Shown here: positions 50,538-60,269 of the stretch, one piece after another
Position numbering within the stretch: the stretch's first letter is position 1
How the letters are laid out: each line of letters opens with the position of its first letter
Assembly (NCBI RefSeq): GCF_000503215.1
Contig: NZ_KI628540.1
Coordinates: 129,030 to 193,029 of the forward strand
Reading direction: 5' to 3'
DNA: 64,000 nucleotides
DNA from: Pseudomonas canadensis
Lineage (GTDB): Bacteria; Pseudomonadota; Gammaproteobacteria; Pseudomonadales; Pseudomonadaceae
Made by a program: the position numbers and the translations under genes
The notes under the pieces: model-generated
Database searches by the model: none
Told to the model about the DNA's origin: nothing
Seen by the model: only the letters and a program-made list of their open reading frames with translations

Positions 50538-52361
50538 ATGACCACGCCGTTTGATCCCAGTGCCTTTCTCTCGACCTGCAGCGGCCGCCCCGGCGTGTAC
50601 CGCATGTTCGACAGCGAGGCGCGCCTGCTGTATGTCGGCAAAGCCAAGAACCTGAAGAACCGTCTGGCGAGCTACTTTCGCAAGACCGGTCTCGCGCCGA
50701 AAACCGCTGCGCTGGTGGCGCGTATCGCTCAGGTCGAAACCACCATCACCGCCAATGAGACCGAAGCGCTGCTGCTTGAGCAGACGCTGATCAAGGAGTG
50801 GCGGCCGCCCTACAACATCCTGCTGCGAGACGATAAATCCTACCCCTATGTGTTTTTATCCGACGGCAACTTCCCGCGGCTGAGCATTCACCGTGGCGCG
50901 AAGAAGCAGAAGGGCAAGTATTTCGGACCCTATCCCAGTGCGGGCGCGATCCGCGAAAGCCTGAGCCTGCTGCAAAAGACATTTTTTGTGCGCCAGTGCG
51001 AAGACAGTTTCTACAAGAACCGCACACGGCCTTGCCTGCAATACCAGATCAAGCGTTGCAAGGCGCCTTGTGTGGGCCTGGTCGAACCGGCGGAGTACGC
51101 CGAGGATGTACGCCATTCGGTGATGTTCCTTGAAGGCCGCAGCAATGCCTTGACCGATGAGCTCTCCGGCGCCATGGAGCAGGCCGCCAGCACCCTGGAC
51201 TTCGAGCGCGCCGCCGAGCTGCGTGACCAGATTTCGCTGCTGCGCCGCGTGCAGGACCAGCAGAGCATGGAAGGCGGCACCGGCGACGTCGACGTGATTG
51301 CGGCCTTCGTCAACCCGGGCGGCGCCTGTGTGCACCTGATCAGCGTGCGTGGCGGGCGGGTGTTGGGCAGCAAGAACTTCTTCCCGCAGACAGGTATAGA
51401 TGAGGAAGTGGCCGAAGTCATGGCAGCTTTCCTTGGCCAGTACTACGTCAGCAGTCCCGAACGCGATTTGCCGTCGGAGCTGATCGTCAACGTGGTGCAT
51501 GAAGATTTCCCCACGCTGATCGAGGCGATCCACGAACTGCGCGGCCGCGAGTTGGATATCAGCCACCGTGTACGCGGCACCCGCGCGCGCTGGCAACAAC
51601 TGGCCGTGACCAATGCCGAACAGGCTCTGGGTGCGCGCCTGGCCAATCGACAGCACGTCGCCGCGCGCTTCGATGCCCTGGCCGAAGTCCTCAACCTGGA
51701 CGAGCCGCCGCAGCGCCTGGAGTGCTATGACATCAGCCACTCCAGCGGCGAAGCCACCGTGGCGTCCTGTGTGGTGTTCGGGCCGGAAGGGCCGATCAAA
51801 TCCGATTATCGGCGCTATAACATCGAAGGCGTCACCGCCGGCGATGACTATGCCGCCATGCACCAGGCCCTGACACGGCGCTTCAGCAAACTGAAGGACG
51901 GCGAGGGCAAACTGCCGGATATCCTGTTGGTGGACGGCGGCAAGGGGCAGTTGTCCATGGCCCGCGACGTGCTCAACGAGCTGGCGGTGCCGGATCTGAT
52001 CCTGCTCGGCGTGGCCAAGGGCGCCACGCGCAAGGCCGGTTTCGAGACGTTGTACTTGAATGATGCCGCCCATGAGTTCACCTTGAAGGGCGACTCACCT
52101 GCGCTGCACCTGATCCAACAGATCCGTGACGAAGCCCACCGTTTCGCCATTACCGGCCACCGTGCCCGGCGTGGCAAAACCCGACGAACCTCAACCCTGG
52201 AAGGGGTGGCGGGGGTCGGGCCGACACGACGACGCGACTTGCTTAAACATTTTGGTGGCTTGCAAGAGCTATCCCGTGCCAGCATTGACGAAATAGCCAA
52301 AGCACCCGGTATCAGTAAAAAGCTCGCTGAGTTGATTTATGCGAATCTGCACAGCGAATAG
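50538..52361 (+). CDS. uvrC: UvrABC excinuclease subunit C
   Basis: 607 residues, the normal UvrC length. N-terminal GIY-YIG nuclease ('GVYRMFDSEARLLYVGKAKN'), UVR motif ('DFERAAELRDQISLLRRVQD'), RNase H-like second nuclease ('RLECYDISHSSGEATVASCV', 'LLVDGGKGQLSMA') and C-terminal helix-hairpin-helix pair ('LEGVAGVGPTRRRDLLKHFGG'). It makes both incisions in nucleotide excision repair. The gacA-uvrC-pgsA order is conserved in gammaproteobacteria. Confidence 0.97.
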   Translation: MTTPFDPSAFLSTCSGRPGVYRMFDSEARLLYVGKAKNLKNRLASYFRKTGLAPKTAALVARIAQVETTITANETEALLLEQTLIKEWRPPYNILLRDDKSYPYVFLSDGNFPRLSIHRGAKKQKGKYFGPYPSAGAIRESLSLLQKTFFVRQCEDSFYKNRTRPCLQYQIKRCKAPCVGLVEPAEYAEDVRHSVMFLEGRSNALTDELSGAMEQAASTLDFERAAELRDQISLLRRVQDQQSMEGGTGDVDVIAAFVNPGGACVHLISVRGGRVLGSKNFFPQTGIDEEVAEVMAAFLGQYYVSSPERDLPSELIVNVVHEDFPTLIEAIHELRGRELDISHRVRGTRARWQQLAVTNAEQALGARLANRQHVAARFDALAEVLNLDEPPQRLECYDISHSSGEATVASCVVFGPEGPIKSDYRRYNIEGVTAGDDYAAMHQALTRRFSKLKDGEGKLPDILLVDGGKGQLSMARDVLNELAVPDLILLGVAKGATRKAGFETLYLNDAAHEFTLKGDSPALHLIQQIRDEAHRFAITGHRARRGKTRRTSTLEGVAGVGPTRRRDLLKHFGGLQELSRASIDEIAKAPGISKKLAELIYANLHSE

Positions 52362-52393
52362 AATGCCTTTCCACCTCGTAGCCAGTTGTGCCG

Positions 52394-52954
52394 ATGAATA
52401 TCCCTAATCTGATCACCGTTCTACGCGTCCTGCTTATCCCGATTTTCATTCTGTTGTTCTATTTGCCGTACGAATGGAGCTATGCGGCCTCCAGTTCCGT
52501 GTTCGCCTTCGCGGCCGCCACCGACTGGCTCGACGGCTACCTGGCCCGTCGCCTGGAGCAGAGCACGCCGTTCGGCGCGTTCCTGGACCCGGTGGCCGAC
52601 AAGCTCATGGTGGCCGTCGCGTTGGTTCTACTGGTGCAAGAACACGGCAACCTGTGGCTGACATTGCCAGCCGCCGTGATCATCGGTCGCGAGATCGTCG
52701 TCTCGGCCCTGCGTGAATGGATGGCCGAAATCGGCGCCCGCGCTCACGTAGCCGTGTCCAACATGGGCAAGTGGAAAACCGCCGCGCAAATGCTTGCGCT
52801 GGTTATCCTGCTGGCCAACCCGTCGGACTTCTCCTTCTGGGTCCTGACTGGCTACGCCTTGCTGCTGATCGCCGCTGGCCTGACCTTGTGGTCCATGCTC
52901 CAGTATTTACGCGCTGCCTGGCCGCATCTGCGCACTACCGTTGAAAAGAAATAA
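52394..52954 (+). CDS. pgsA: CDP-diacylglycerol-glycerol-3-phosphate 3-phosphatidyltransferase
   Basis: 186 residues from ATG 52394 (MNIPNLITVLRVLLIP), preferred to the GTG two codons earlier. The CDP-alcohol phosphotransferase signature DGx2ARx8Gx3Dx3D is complete ('DWLDGYLARRLEQ' ... 'GAFLDPVADKLM'). Four to five membrane helices. It makes phosphatidylglycerol phosphate, the committed step to PG and cardiolipin. It follows uvrC by 32 bp and precedes tRNA-Gly. Confidence 0.97.
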   Translation: MNIPNLITVLRVLLIPIFILLFYLPYEWSYAASSSVFAFAAATDWLDGYLARRLEQSTPFGAFLDPVADKLMVAVALVLLVQEHGNLWLTLPAAVIIGREIVVSALREWMAEIGARAHVAVSNMGKWKTAAQMLALVILLANPSDFSFWVLTGYALLLIAAGLTLWSMLQYLRAAWPHLRTTVEKK

Positions 52955-52973
52955 AACTTTTTTGAATCAAAGG

Positions 52974-53001
52974 GTTGACGGGTTCCGATAATTCTATAGA
53001 A
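52974..53001 (+). promoter_or_regulatory. Promoter of the tRNA-Gly gene
   Basis: -35 TTGACG (52974-52979), 16-bp spacer, -10 TAGAAT near 52996-53001 (also readable as TATAGA), followed by GCGCATC. The GC-rich discriminator is typical of stringently controlled stable RNA promoters. It lies about 17 bp before the mature tRNA. Confidence 0.75.
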
Positions 53002-53017
53002 TGCGCATCACCAAGAC

Positions 53018-53093
<76 letters not shown>

Positions 53094-53102
53094 AACACAA
53101 AG

Positions 53103-53133
53103 AAAAAGCCACTCTAACGAGTGGCTTTTTTTT
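53103..53133 (+). terminator. Intrinsic terminator after tRNA-Gly
   Basis: AAAAGCCACTC pairs with GAGTGGCTTTT across a TAAC loop, followed by a run of T to 53133. It directly follows the tRNA by 9 bp. Confidence 0.92.
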
Positions 53134-53233
53134 GCCTGCGATTCAGCAAATGAGGCCTTGAAGTGCCTTCGTCTACACAATTGGCAACCTATCCTCACCG
53201 CTATTGACCTGCCGTCACCGCCAATCAAGGCTT

Positions 53234-54151
53234 CTACGCGAGTGCAACCTCCAGATTGCTCAAATAGCGATACAGGTTCGCCGCCTCTGGCGACAGGCGC
53301 GTCGCGTCCGCCACGCCGACATACAAGGTCCGCGACGCCCACTCTCCTTCAAGCGGTATCGCCCGCAGCTTGGACGCCAGCAACTCGGAATGCACCGACC
53401 CCAGCGGCAGTATGCCGATCCCCAGCCCCGCTTCAATCATCCGGCAAATCCCATCAAAGCTGCTGACCTGGATACGCACCTTGAGGCGCTTGCCAGTGCT
53501 GGCGGCGGCATCGTTGATACGCCTCAGCAGCGAGCTGCCTTGGTTCAAGGCGACATAGTCAAAGTCCAGGGTGTCGGCCAGCGTTACGCTTGAACGCTGT
53601 GCCAATAGATGGGTTTGCGGCACCAGCACCACCAGCCGGTCACGTCGATAGGGCTGCGTGTGCAAGCCGGGAGCGGGCACGTTGTCGGCAAAGATGCCGA
53701 TCTCGGCCTCGCCGTTTTCCACGGCGTGAATGGTGCGATCGCTGAGTGCTTCTTCCAATTCGATACGCACGTGCGGGTTGGCGGCCAGGAAACTCGCCAG
53801 GTCCGCCGGCAGGAACTGGATCACCGCCGATGTATTGGCAAACAACCGCACGTGGCCGCGCACACCCTTGGCGTAGTCGTTGGCGTCATGGGCCATTTGC
53901 TGGGCCACGTCCAGCAGGGTGCGCGCATGTTCGGCCAGGCCACGTCCTGCCGGGGTCAATTGCAGGCCACGGGGGACGCGGGTGAACAGGGTGCAGTGGG
54001 TGACGCGTTCGAGTTCGGCCAACCGTTTGCTCGCGGCGGAAACGGTCATGTGTGCGCTGTTGGCGGCCTGGGTGAGATTTTCTGTTTTGGCGGCCAGCAC
54101 CAGCAGGCGTAGGGAGGCCAGATCCAATTGCAGTAGATTGATCACTTCCAT
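53234..54151 (-). CDS. LysR-family transcriptional regulator
   Basis: 305 residues from ATG 54151, with GGGAA eight bases upstream; ATG 54166 (310 residues) is an alternative, and still longer in-frame starts run into the divergent gene. N-terminal winged HTH 'ENLTQAANSAHMTVSAASKR' and 'LFTRVPRGLQLTPAGRGL'. The C-terminal effector domain includes 'NGEAEIGIFADNVPAPGLHT' and 'FDGICRMIEAGLGIGILPLG'. It is divergent from the CoA-transferase gene with only about 100 bp between them, the classical LysR arrangement, so it likely activates the dicarboxylate-degradation operon. Confidence 0.92.
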   Translation of the reverse strand: MEVINLLQLDLASLRLLVLAAKTENLTQAANSAHMTVSAASKRLAELERVTHCTLFTRVPRGLQLTPAGRGLAEHARTLLDVAQQMAHDANDYAKGVRGHVRLFANTSAVIQFLPADLASFLAANPHVRIELEEALSDRTIHAVENGEAEIGIFADNVPAPGLHTQPYRRDRLVVLVPQTHLLAQRSSVTLADTLDFDYVALNQGSSLLRRINDAAASTGKRLKVRIQVSSFDGICRMIEAGLGIGILPLGSVHSELLASKLRAIPLEGEWASRTLYVGVADATRLSPEAANLYRYLSNLEVALA

Positions 54152-54257
54152 CTCCGTGTTTCCCATCAGGAAAGAGTAGTGGAAATCTTTGACATTCTCA
54201 CGGCCTGTTTTTGGAGGGATTATCCGGCCATCACCTCCAACAAGAACGGACAACGTC

Positions 54258-55448
54258 ATGAGCCTACCCCTGGAAGGCATCAAGGTGGTCGAAATGGGCC
54301 AACTGATTGCCGGACCTTTCGCCGCCAAGATCCTCGCCGAGTTCGGCGCCGAAGTGATCAAGATCGAACCCCCCATCACCGGCGATCCTCTGCGTAAATG
54401 GCGTTTGCTGCACGACGGTACGTCGGTGTGGTGGGCCGCACAGTCGCGCAACAAGCAGTCTGTCACCCTTGACCTGCGCCAGGTCGAAGCCCGCGAGGTG
54501 GTCAAGCGACTGGTCAAGGACGCCGATATCCTGATTGAAAACTTCCGCCCTGGAACCCTTGAGAAATGGGGCCTTGGCTGGGATGAGCTGTCATCAATCA
54601 ACCCTGGTCTGGTGATGCTGCGGGTCTCCGGCTACGGCCAGACCGGGCCTTATCGCGACTTGCCAGGCTTTGGTGTAATCGGTGAAGCCATGGGCGGCCT
54701 GCGCCATCTCTCCGGTGAACCGGGGCGCACGCCGGTGCGGGTGGGAGTGTCGATAGGCGACTCGCTTTCCGCACTGCACGGCGTGATCGGTGTGCTGCTT
54801 GCCTTGCGTCATCGCGAGCAGAATCGCGGTGCTGGCCAGCAGGTGGATGTGGCCTTGTATGAGTCGGTTTTCAACATGATGGAAAGCCTGATTCCCGAGT
54901 ACTCGGTGTTCGGCAGCGTGCGCGAACCGGCCGGTAGCAGCCTGCCAGGCATCGCGCCGACCAATGCCTATCGTTGCAAGGATGGAAAGTACGCCTTGAT
55001 TGCAGGCAACGGTGACAGCATCTTCCGGCGCCTGATGGAAAAGATCGAGCGTCTGGACCTGGCCGACGACCCGGAACTGACGCAGAACGATGGTCGTGTG
55101 CGCCATGTGGCGCGCATCGATGCAGCGATTTCCACCTGGACCGCCGAAAGAAACCTCGATGCGGTGCTGGCCGCGCTGCAGGACGCGAACATCCCCTCCG
55201 GCAAGATCTACGACGCCGCGGACATTGCCGCCGACCCCCATTACCAGGCCCGCGACATGCTGCTCGCCAGCCAGTTGGACGACGGCACCGCCGTCATCTT
55301 ACCCGGCATCGTGCCCAAGTTGACGGCGACACCCGGTCGCGTGCACTCGCGCGCGCCCACCCTTGGGCAGCACACCGATGCGGTGCTCGACGGCATCGGT
55401 ATCGACGCGCCGACCCGTGAAGCCTGGCGCACTCGCGGCCTGATCTGA
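54258..55448 (+). CDS. Family III CoA-transferase (CaiB/BaiF)
   Basis: 396 residues from ATG 54258; an upstream GTG-like extension is not needed. Motifs: 'LEGIKVVEMGQLIAGPFAAK', 'EFGAEVIKIEPPITGDPLRK', the catalytic Asp in 'QQVDVALYESVFNMME' and 'LPGIAPTNAYRCKDGKYALI'. Such enzymes move CoA from an acyl-CoA donor such as succinyl-CoA to an acid. First gene of a five-gene set, followed by an HMG-CoA lyase-like enzyme, so it likely activates a dicarboxylic hydroxyacid. Confidence 0.92.
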   Translation: MSLPLEGIKVVEMGQLIAGPFAAKILAEFGAEVIKIEPPITGDPLRKWRLLHDGTSVWWAAQSRNKQSVTLDLRQVEAREVVKRLVKDADILIENFRPGTLEKWGLGWDELSSINPGLVMLRVSGYGQTGPYRDLPGFGVIGEAMGGLRHLSGEPGRTPVRVGVSIGDSLSALHGVIGVLLALRHREQNRGAGQQVDVALYESVFNMMESLIPEYSVFGSVREPAGSSLPGIAPTNAYRCKDGKYALIAGNGDSIFRRLMEKIERLDLADDPELTQNDGRVRHVARIDAAISTWTAERNLDAVLAALQDANIPSGKIYDAADIAADPHYQARDMLLASQLDDGTAVILPGIVPKLTATPGRVHSRAPTLGQHTDAVLDGIGIDAPTREAWRTRGLI

Positions 55449-55464
55449 ATCAAGGAGTAACGCT

Positions 55465-56415
55465 ATGAAACGCCTGTACCTGCAGGAGGTCGCGACCCGT
55501 GACGGCTTCCAGAACGAAAAGACTTTTATCGACACCGAACAGAAAATCGCGTTGATCGACGAACTGAGCCAGTGCGGCTACGCCAAGATCGAAGTGACTT
55601 CGTTTACCTCACCCAAGGCCATCCCTGCGTTGCGCGATGCCGAGGCCGTGATGGCCGGGATCCATCGTCAAAAGGGCGTGGAGTACACGGTGCTGGTGCC
55701 CAACGTGCGCGGTGCCGAACGGGCGCTGGGTTGTGGCATCGATGAGGCCAACCTGGTGATGTCGGTGAGCGAGCCGCATAACCGCTCCAACCTGCGCATG
55801 ACCCGCGAGCAGTCGTTCGCTCAGCTTCGGGACGTGGTGGGAGTGATTGGGCGCGGGCCGGTGGCGGTCAATGTGTCGTTGTCCACGGTGTTTGGCTGCC
55901 CGATGCAGGGTGATGTGCCGGCAGACGATGTGCTGGGATGGGTCGAACGTTTTGCCAGGCTGGGCGTGCGCGGCATCACGCTGTGCGACACCACCGGCAT
56001 GGCCTATCCCACACAGGTGGAAGCGCTGTCGCGGCAGGTGCGCGAGCGCTTTCCCGAGCTGCAACTGACCTTGCATTTCCACAACACCCGAGGCATGGCC
56101 CTGGCCAATACGCTGGCGGCGTTGCAGGCCGGAATCGACCGTTTCGACGCTTCGCTTGGCGGCCTCGGTGGTTGCCCCTATGCACCCGGCGCCAGCGGCA
56201 ACGTGTGCATGGAAGACCTGGTGCACATGCTCGACTTGATGGGTTATGACACCGGCCTGCAGCTGGACCGCGTACTGGCCGCCTCTGCCCGGTTACCCGG
56301 TCTGATCGGCCATGCCACCCCCAGCCAGATCCTCAAGGCCGGCAAACGCCTGGACCTGCACCCCATTCCCGAACACGTACACACCCTGACCCAACCGGTA
56401 GCCCATCATGATTGA
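55465..56415 (+). CDS. Hydroxymethylglutaryl-CoA lyase-like enzyme
   Basis: 316 residues. DRE-TIM barrel motifs: 'LQEVATRDGFQNEKTFIDT' with catalytic Arg-Asp, 'TLCDTTGMAYPTQVEAL', metal-binding His pair 'LTLHFHNTRGMALANTLA' and the G-loop Cys 'GGLGGCPYAPGASGNVCMED'. HMG-CoA lyase cleaves HMG-CoA to acetoacetate and acetyl-CoA; relatives cleave citramalyl- or other 3-hydroxyacyl-CoAs. In this operon with a CoA-transferase and a dicarboxylate transporter, it likely breaks an activated branched dicarboxylate. It overlaps the VOC gene by 8 bp. Confidence 0.9.
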   Translation: MKRLYLQEVATRDGFQNEKTFIDTEQKIALIDELSQCGYAKIEVTSFTSPKAIPALRDAEAVMAGIHRQKGVEYTVLVPNVRGAERALGCGIDEANLVMSVSEPHNRSNLRMTREQSFAQLRDVVGVIGRGPVAVNVSLSTVFGCPMQGDVPADDVLGWVERFARLGVRGITLCDTTGMAYPTQVEALSRQVRERFPELQLTLHFHNTRGMALANTLAALQAGIDRFDASLGGLGGCPYAPGASGNVCMEDLVHMLDLMGYDTGLQLDRVLAASARLPGLIGHATPSQILKAGKRLDLHPIPEHVHTLTQPVAHHD

Positions 56416-56791
56416 TCATCTCGACCACCTGGTCCTTACCACTATCGACCTGACCGCCTGCAAAGACTTCTACACCCGCGTCATGGGCATGCGCCTGGAG
56501 ACCTTTGGCAATGGCCGCGTCGCCTTGCGTTTTGGCAGTCAGAAAATCAACGTGCATGAGCGTGGGCATGAGTTCGAGCCCAAGGCCCACCTGCCAGTGC
56601 CTGGGGCGCTGGACCTGTGCTTTATCGCTAGCATTCCCCTGGAAGCAGTGATCGCCCATTTGAAGGCTGAAACCTGGCCGATCATCGAAGGCCCGGTGCT
56701 GCGTACCGGTGCAACCGGTCCGATTCGCTCGGTGTATGTGCGTGACCCCGATCTGAACCTCATCGAAATTTCCCAGCAGGTAGCTGCATGA
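56408..56791 (+). CDS. VOC-family (glyoxalase/dioxygenase-like) protein
   Basis: 127 residues. Paired beta-alpha-beta-beta-beta units: 'IDHLDHLVLTTIDLTACKDF', 'VALRFGSQKINVHERGHEFE' and 'SVYVRDPDLNLIEISQQ'. Metal ligands include His6/His-Asp-type N-terminal His and the late Glu in 'LIEIS'. The typical role is lactoylglutathione lyase-like or epimerase chemistry. Overlaps with both neighbours (8 bp and 4 bp) tie it into the operon; methylmalonyl/ethylmalonyl-like CoA epimerisation would suit the context, unproven. Confidence 0.85.
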   Translation: MIDHLDHLVLTTIDLTACKDFYTRVMGMRLETFGNGRVALRFGSQKINVHERGHEFEPKAHLPVPGALDLCFIASIPLEAVIAHLKAETWPIIEGPVLRTGATGPIRSVYVRDPDLNLIEISQQVAA

Positions 56792-57729
56792 ATATCGTGT
56801 TTCTCGACGGCGCGAGCCTGCCGTCCCCGTTGGCGCGTCCCGTCCAAGCCAGCCACTGGACCGAGCGTGAACACACCAGCCCCGATCACGTACTCGAAGC
56901 CCTGGCAGACGCCGACGTTGCGATCACCAACAAGGTACGCCTGGACCGCGTCACCCTGGAGCAATTGCCCCGCCTGAAGCTGATCTGCGTGGCGGCGACC
57001 GGCTACGATTGCGTGGACCTCGTCGCCTGCCGTGATCAGGGCGTGACGGTGTGCAACGTGCCGGCCTACAGCGCGGTCAGCGTGGCGGAGTCGGTGATCG
57101 GTTCGCTGTTTGCGCTGCGTCGTCACTTGATGGCGTACCGCGCTGCCTCGGCGCTTCTGTGGCCACAGTCTTCGCACTTCTGCGTACACGGCGCACCGAT
57201 CCAGGACCTGCAAGGCTCGACCCTGGGCATCGTCGGTCGCGGCGATATCGGCAGTCGCGTCGCGCGCCTGGCCAAGGCCTTGGACATCAGTGTGATGTTT
57301 GCCGAACACCGTGGCGCGCAGCAGGTGAGGGCGGGTTACGTGGCGTTCGAGGAGGTGCTGGCCAAGGCCGATGCACTGACCCTGCATTGCCCGCTGACAC
57401 CCCAGACCCGTTATCTGATCGGCACCGTCGAAATCGCGCGGATGAAACCCGGCGCCTTGTTGATCAATACCGCACGCGGTGCATTGGTGGACGAAAACGC
57501 CGTCCTCGCCGGTCTCGCCAGCGGCCAATTGGGCGGCGCTGCACTGGATGTGCTGCACGTGGAACCGCCGCAACCCGACCACCCGTTGCTGCACTGTGAT
57601 CACCCCAATTTGCTGATCACCCCCCACGTCGCCTGGGCCAGTCAAAGCAGCGTCGCGCGCCTCAAGGCGGTGCTGCTGGCCAACATCGAGGCATTCGCCG
57701 CCAACAAACCGATCAACGTGGTGACCTGA
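56788..57729 (+). CDS. D-2-hydroxyacid dehydrogenase (glycerate/hydroxypyruvate type)
   Basis: 313 residues. Rossmann 'TLGIVGRGDIGSRVARLA', catalytic Arg in 'LLINTARGALVDENAV', Glu in 'DVLHVEPPQPDHPLL' and His in 'LLITPHVAWAS'. It reduces a 2-oxoacid to a D-2-hydroxyacid, or the reverse, with NAD(P)H. In the operon it could recycle pyruvate, glyoxylate or hydroxypyruvate released by the lyase. The gene overlaps VOC by 4 bp. Confidence 0.9.
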   Translation: MNIVFLDGASLPSPLARPVQASHWTEREHTSPDHVLEALADADVAITNKVRLDRVTLEQLPRLKLICVAATGYDCVDLVACRDQGVTVCNVPAYSAVSVAESVIGSLFALRRHLMAYRAASALLWPQSSHFCVHGAPIQDLQGSTLGIVGRGDIGSRVARLAKALDISVMFAEHRGAQQVRAGYVAFEEVLAKADALTLHCPLTPQTRYLIGTVEIARMKPGALLINTARGALVDENAVLAGLASGQLGGAALDVLHVEPPQPDHPLLHCDHPNLLITPHVAWASQSSVARLKAVLLANIEAFAANKPINVVT

Positions 57730-57769
57730 AACGCCAGCGACGCCCCTCACATAATCCATAGGCAGAGCC

Positions 57770-59056
<1,287 letters not shown>

Positions 59057-59321
59057 GGCGTGCAGCGACGCTAAAGGACAATTGAAGGTCAGTAGCATGA
59101 TTCGGCAGTGAGCCTGCTTGCTCCCGATACGCGTGCGGCTCCACGCGGGATGTGAAACCGAGGGGAACTCTTTCACAACTCTTTACCTTTAGCGTGTGGA
59201 TTATCCAAAAAACAAAGTGCTAATTTGCGTTTTCTTTAGAACAGCAAACCGGGTGCTGCCGTCTGCCTCATACCGGGTACGCTTTTCTTCAACCCCATCA
59301 CTTACCACCTGGAGTCGGCCC

Positions 59322-59396
59322 ATGAGCCGATACCTGAATTCCTGTCTTATCGATGCTGGTGAAGAATGTTGTCTCGCAAGGAAGGGGGGCTGGTAA
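59322..59396 (+). CDS. Mini-ORF 1 upstream of the APH gene
   Basis: 24 codons: MSRYLNSCLIDAGEECCLARK then Gly-Gly-Trp. GGAG sits seven bases before the ATG. Its stop TAA shares a base with the next start (TAATG). It fills part of the 380-bp gap 59057-59436, which otherwise shows only a small hairpin (GCGTG...CACGC near 59130). It could be a leader peptide for the resistance gene or the end of a lost gene. Confidence 0.4.
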   Translation: MSRYLNSCLIDAGEECCLARKGGW

Positions 59397-59437
59397 TGAC
59401 GATGGCTGCTTTTGTTGATAAGAGAGTAAAGCGCTGA
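59396..59437 (+). CDS. Mini-ORF 2 coupled to the APH start
   Basis: 13 codons: MTMAAFVDKRVKR, with a strong AGGAAGGGGGG upstream. Its stop overlaps the APH start as TGATG. The APH gene itself has only a weak ribosome site, so translation probably depends on re-initiation from this peptide. Basic and short; leader function inferred. Confidence 0.45.
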   Translation: MTMAAFVDKRVKR

Positions 59438-60207
59438 TGAACTTTCCTTCCCAGTGGTCCCGGCAGTTCGGTGGGGCGACGATCGAGCGTCAAACGGTTG
59501 GCGAATCCGGGGCCGAGGTTTTTCGCGTTCGCGGTGCCGGTGCGCAGGACCTGTTCGTTAAGTCCGAGCCTATTGGCGTACACAGCGAGCTGCCGCAAGA
59601 GATTGAGCGACTGGGTTGGATGAACGGGCTGAACTTGCCTGGGCCGACAGTGCTTGATGCCACGACGGAACGTGATCGGCATTGGTTGCTGATGACGGCT
59701 GTTCCCGGAAAGGATCTGTCCGATTGCGCCAGCGTGTCTCCATCCGAGCTCATCAGCATCCTCGCAACAGCCTTGCGCGCGCTGCATCAGGTGCCTGTTG
59801 AGCTATGTCCCTTTGATCACTCGTTGGAGCAGCGCATAGCCATCGCCAGGAGCCGAATGCTTGCTGGCCTCGTTGACGAGGACGATTTTGACGATGATCG
59901 AACAGGCCGGACTGCTGCCGAAGCCTTTGCAGAATTGTTGGCGTCACGTCCCAAGGTCCAAGATCTTGCGGTCACCCACGGCGATGCCTGCCTGCCCAAC
60001 TTCATGATGGAAGGCAGCCGTTTTACCGGCTACATCGACTGCGGTCGGCTCGGTATCAGTGACATCTATCAGGATCTTGCGCTGGCCGCCCGAAGTATTG
60101 AGCGTAACTGTGGGGCCGCCTGGGTCGCTCCGTTTTTCAGGGCCTATGGCGTGGAGCCGGATCATCGACGCATAGCGTTCTACTGTTTGCTGGATGAGTT
60201 TTATTGA
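59437..60207 (+). CDS. Aminoglycoside 3'-phosphotransferase APH(3')-like
   Basis: 256 residues. Kinase landmarks: Lys42 ('LFVKSEPIG'), catalytic Asp183 ('VTHGDACLPNFM'), Mg2+ ligand Asp201 ('GYIDCGRLGISDIYQDLALA'). The end 'YCLLDEFY' is the conserved APH(3') C-terminus. It is closest by pattern to APH(3')-II/IIb, the chromosomal kanamycin/neomycin enzyme of P. aeruginosa (268 residues). It phosphorylates 3'-OH aminoglycosides. Two coupled mini-ORFs precede it. Resistance is plausible but expression is unknown. Confidence 0.88.
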   Translation: MNFPSQWSRQFGGATIERQTVGESGAEVFRVRGAGAQDLFVKSEPIGVHSELPQEIERLGWMNGLNLPGPTVLDATTERDRHWLLMTAVPGKDLSDCASVSPSELISILATALRALHQVPVELCPFDHSLEQRIAIARSRMLAGLVDEDDFDDDRTGRTAAEAFAELLASRPKVQDLAVTHGDACLPNFMMEGSRFTGYIDCGRLGISDIYQDLALAARSIERNCGAAWVAPFFRAYGVEPDHRRIAFYCLLDEFY

Positions 60208-60269
60208 CCGCATGACGAGCAGGGGCGCATGCCCCTGTGGCTCGGCCGACAGACAGGGTAGCGATCAGG

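Noticed and set aside
59196..59396. A 66-codon frame before the APH gene starting at GTG 59196
   Set aside because: No ribosome site and no recognisable protein in its first 42 codons; the ATG at 59322 has a good site, so only the short form is listed.
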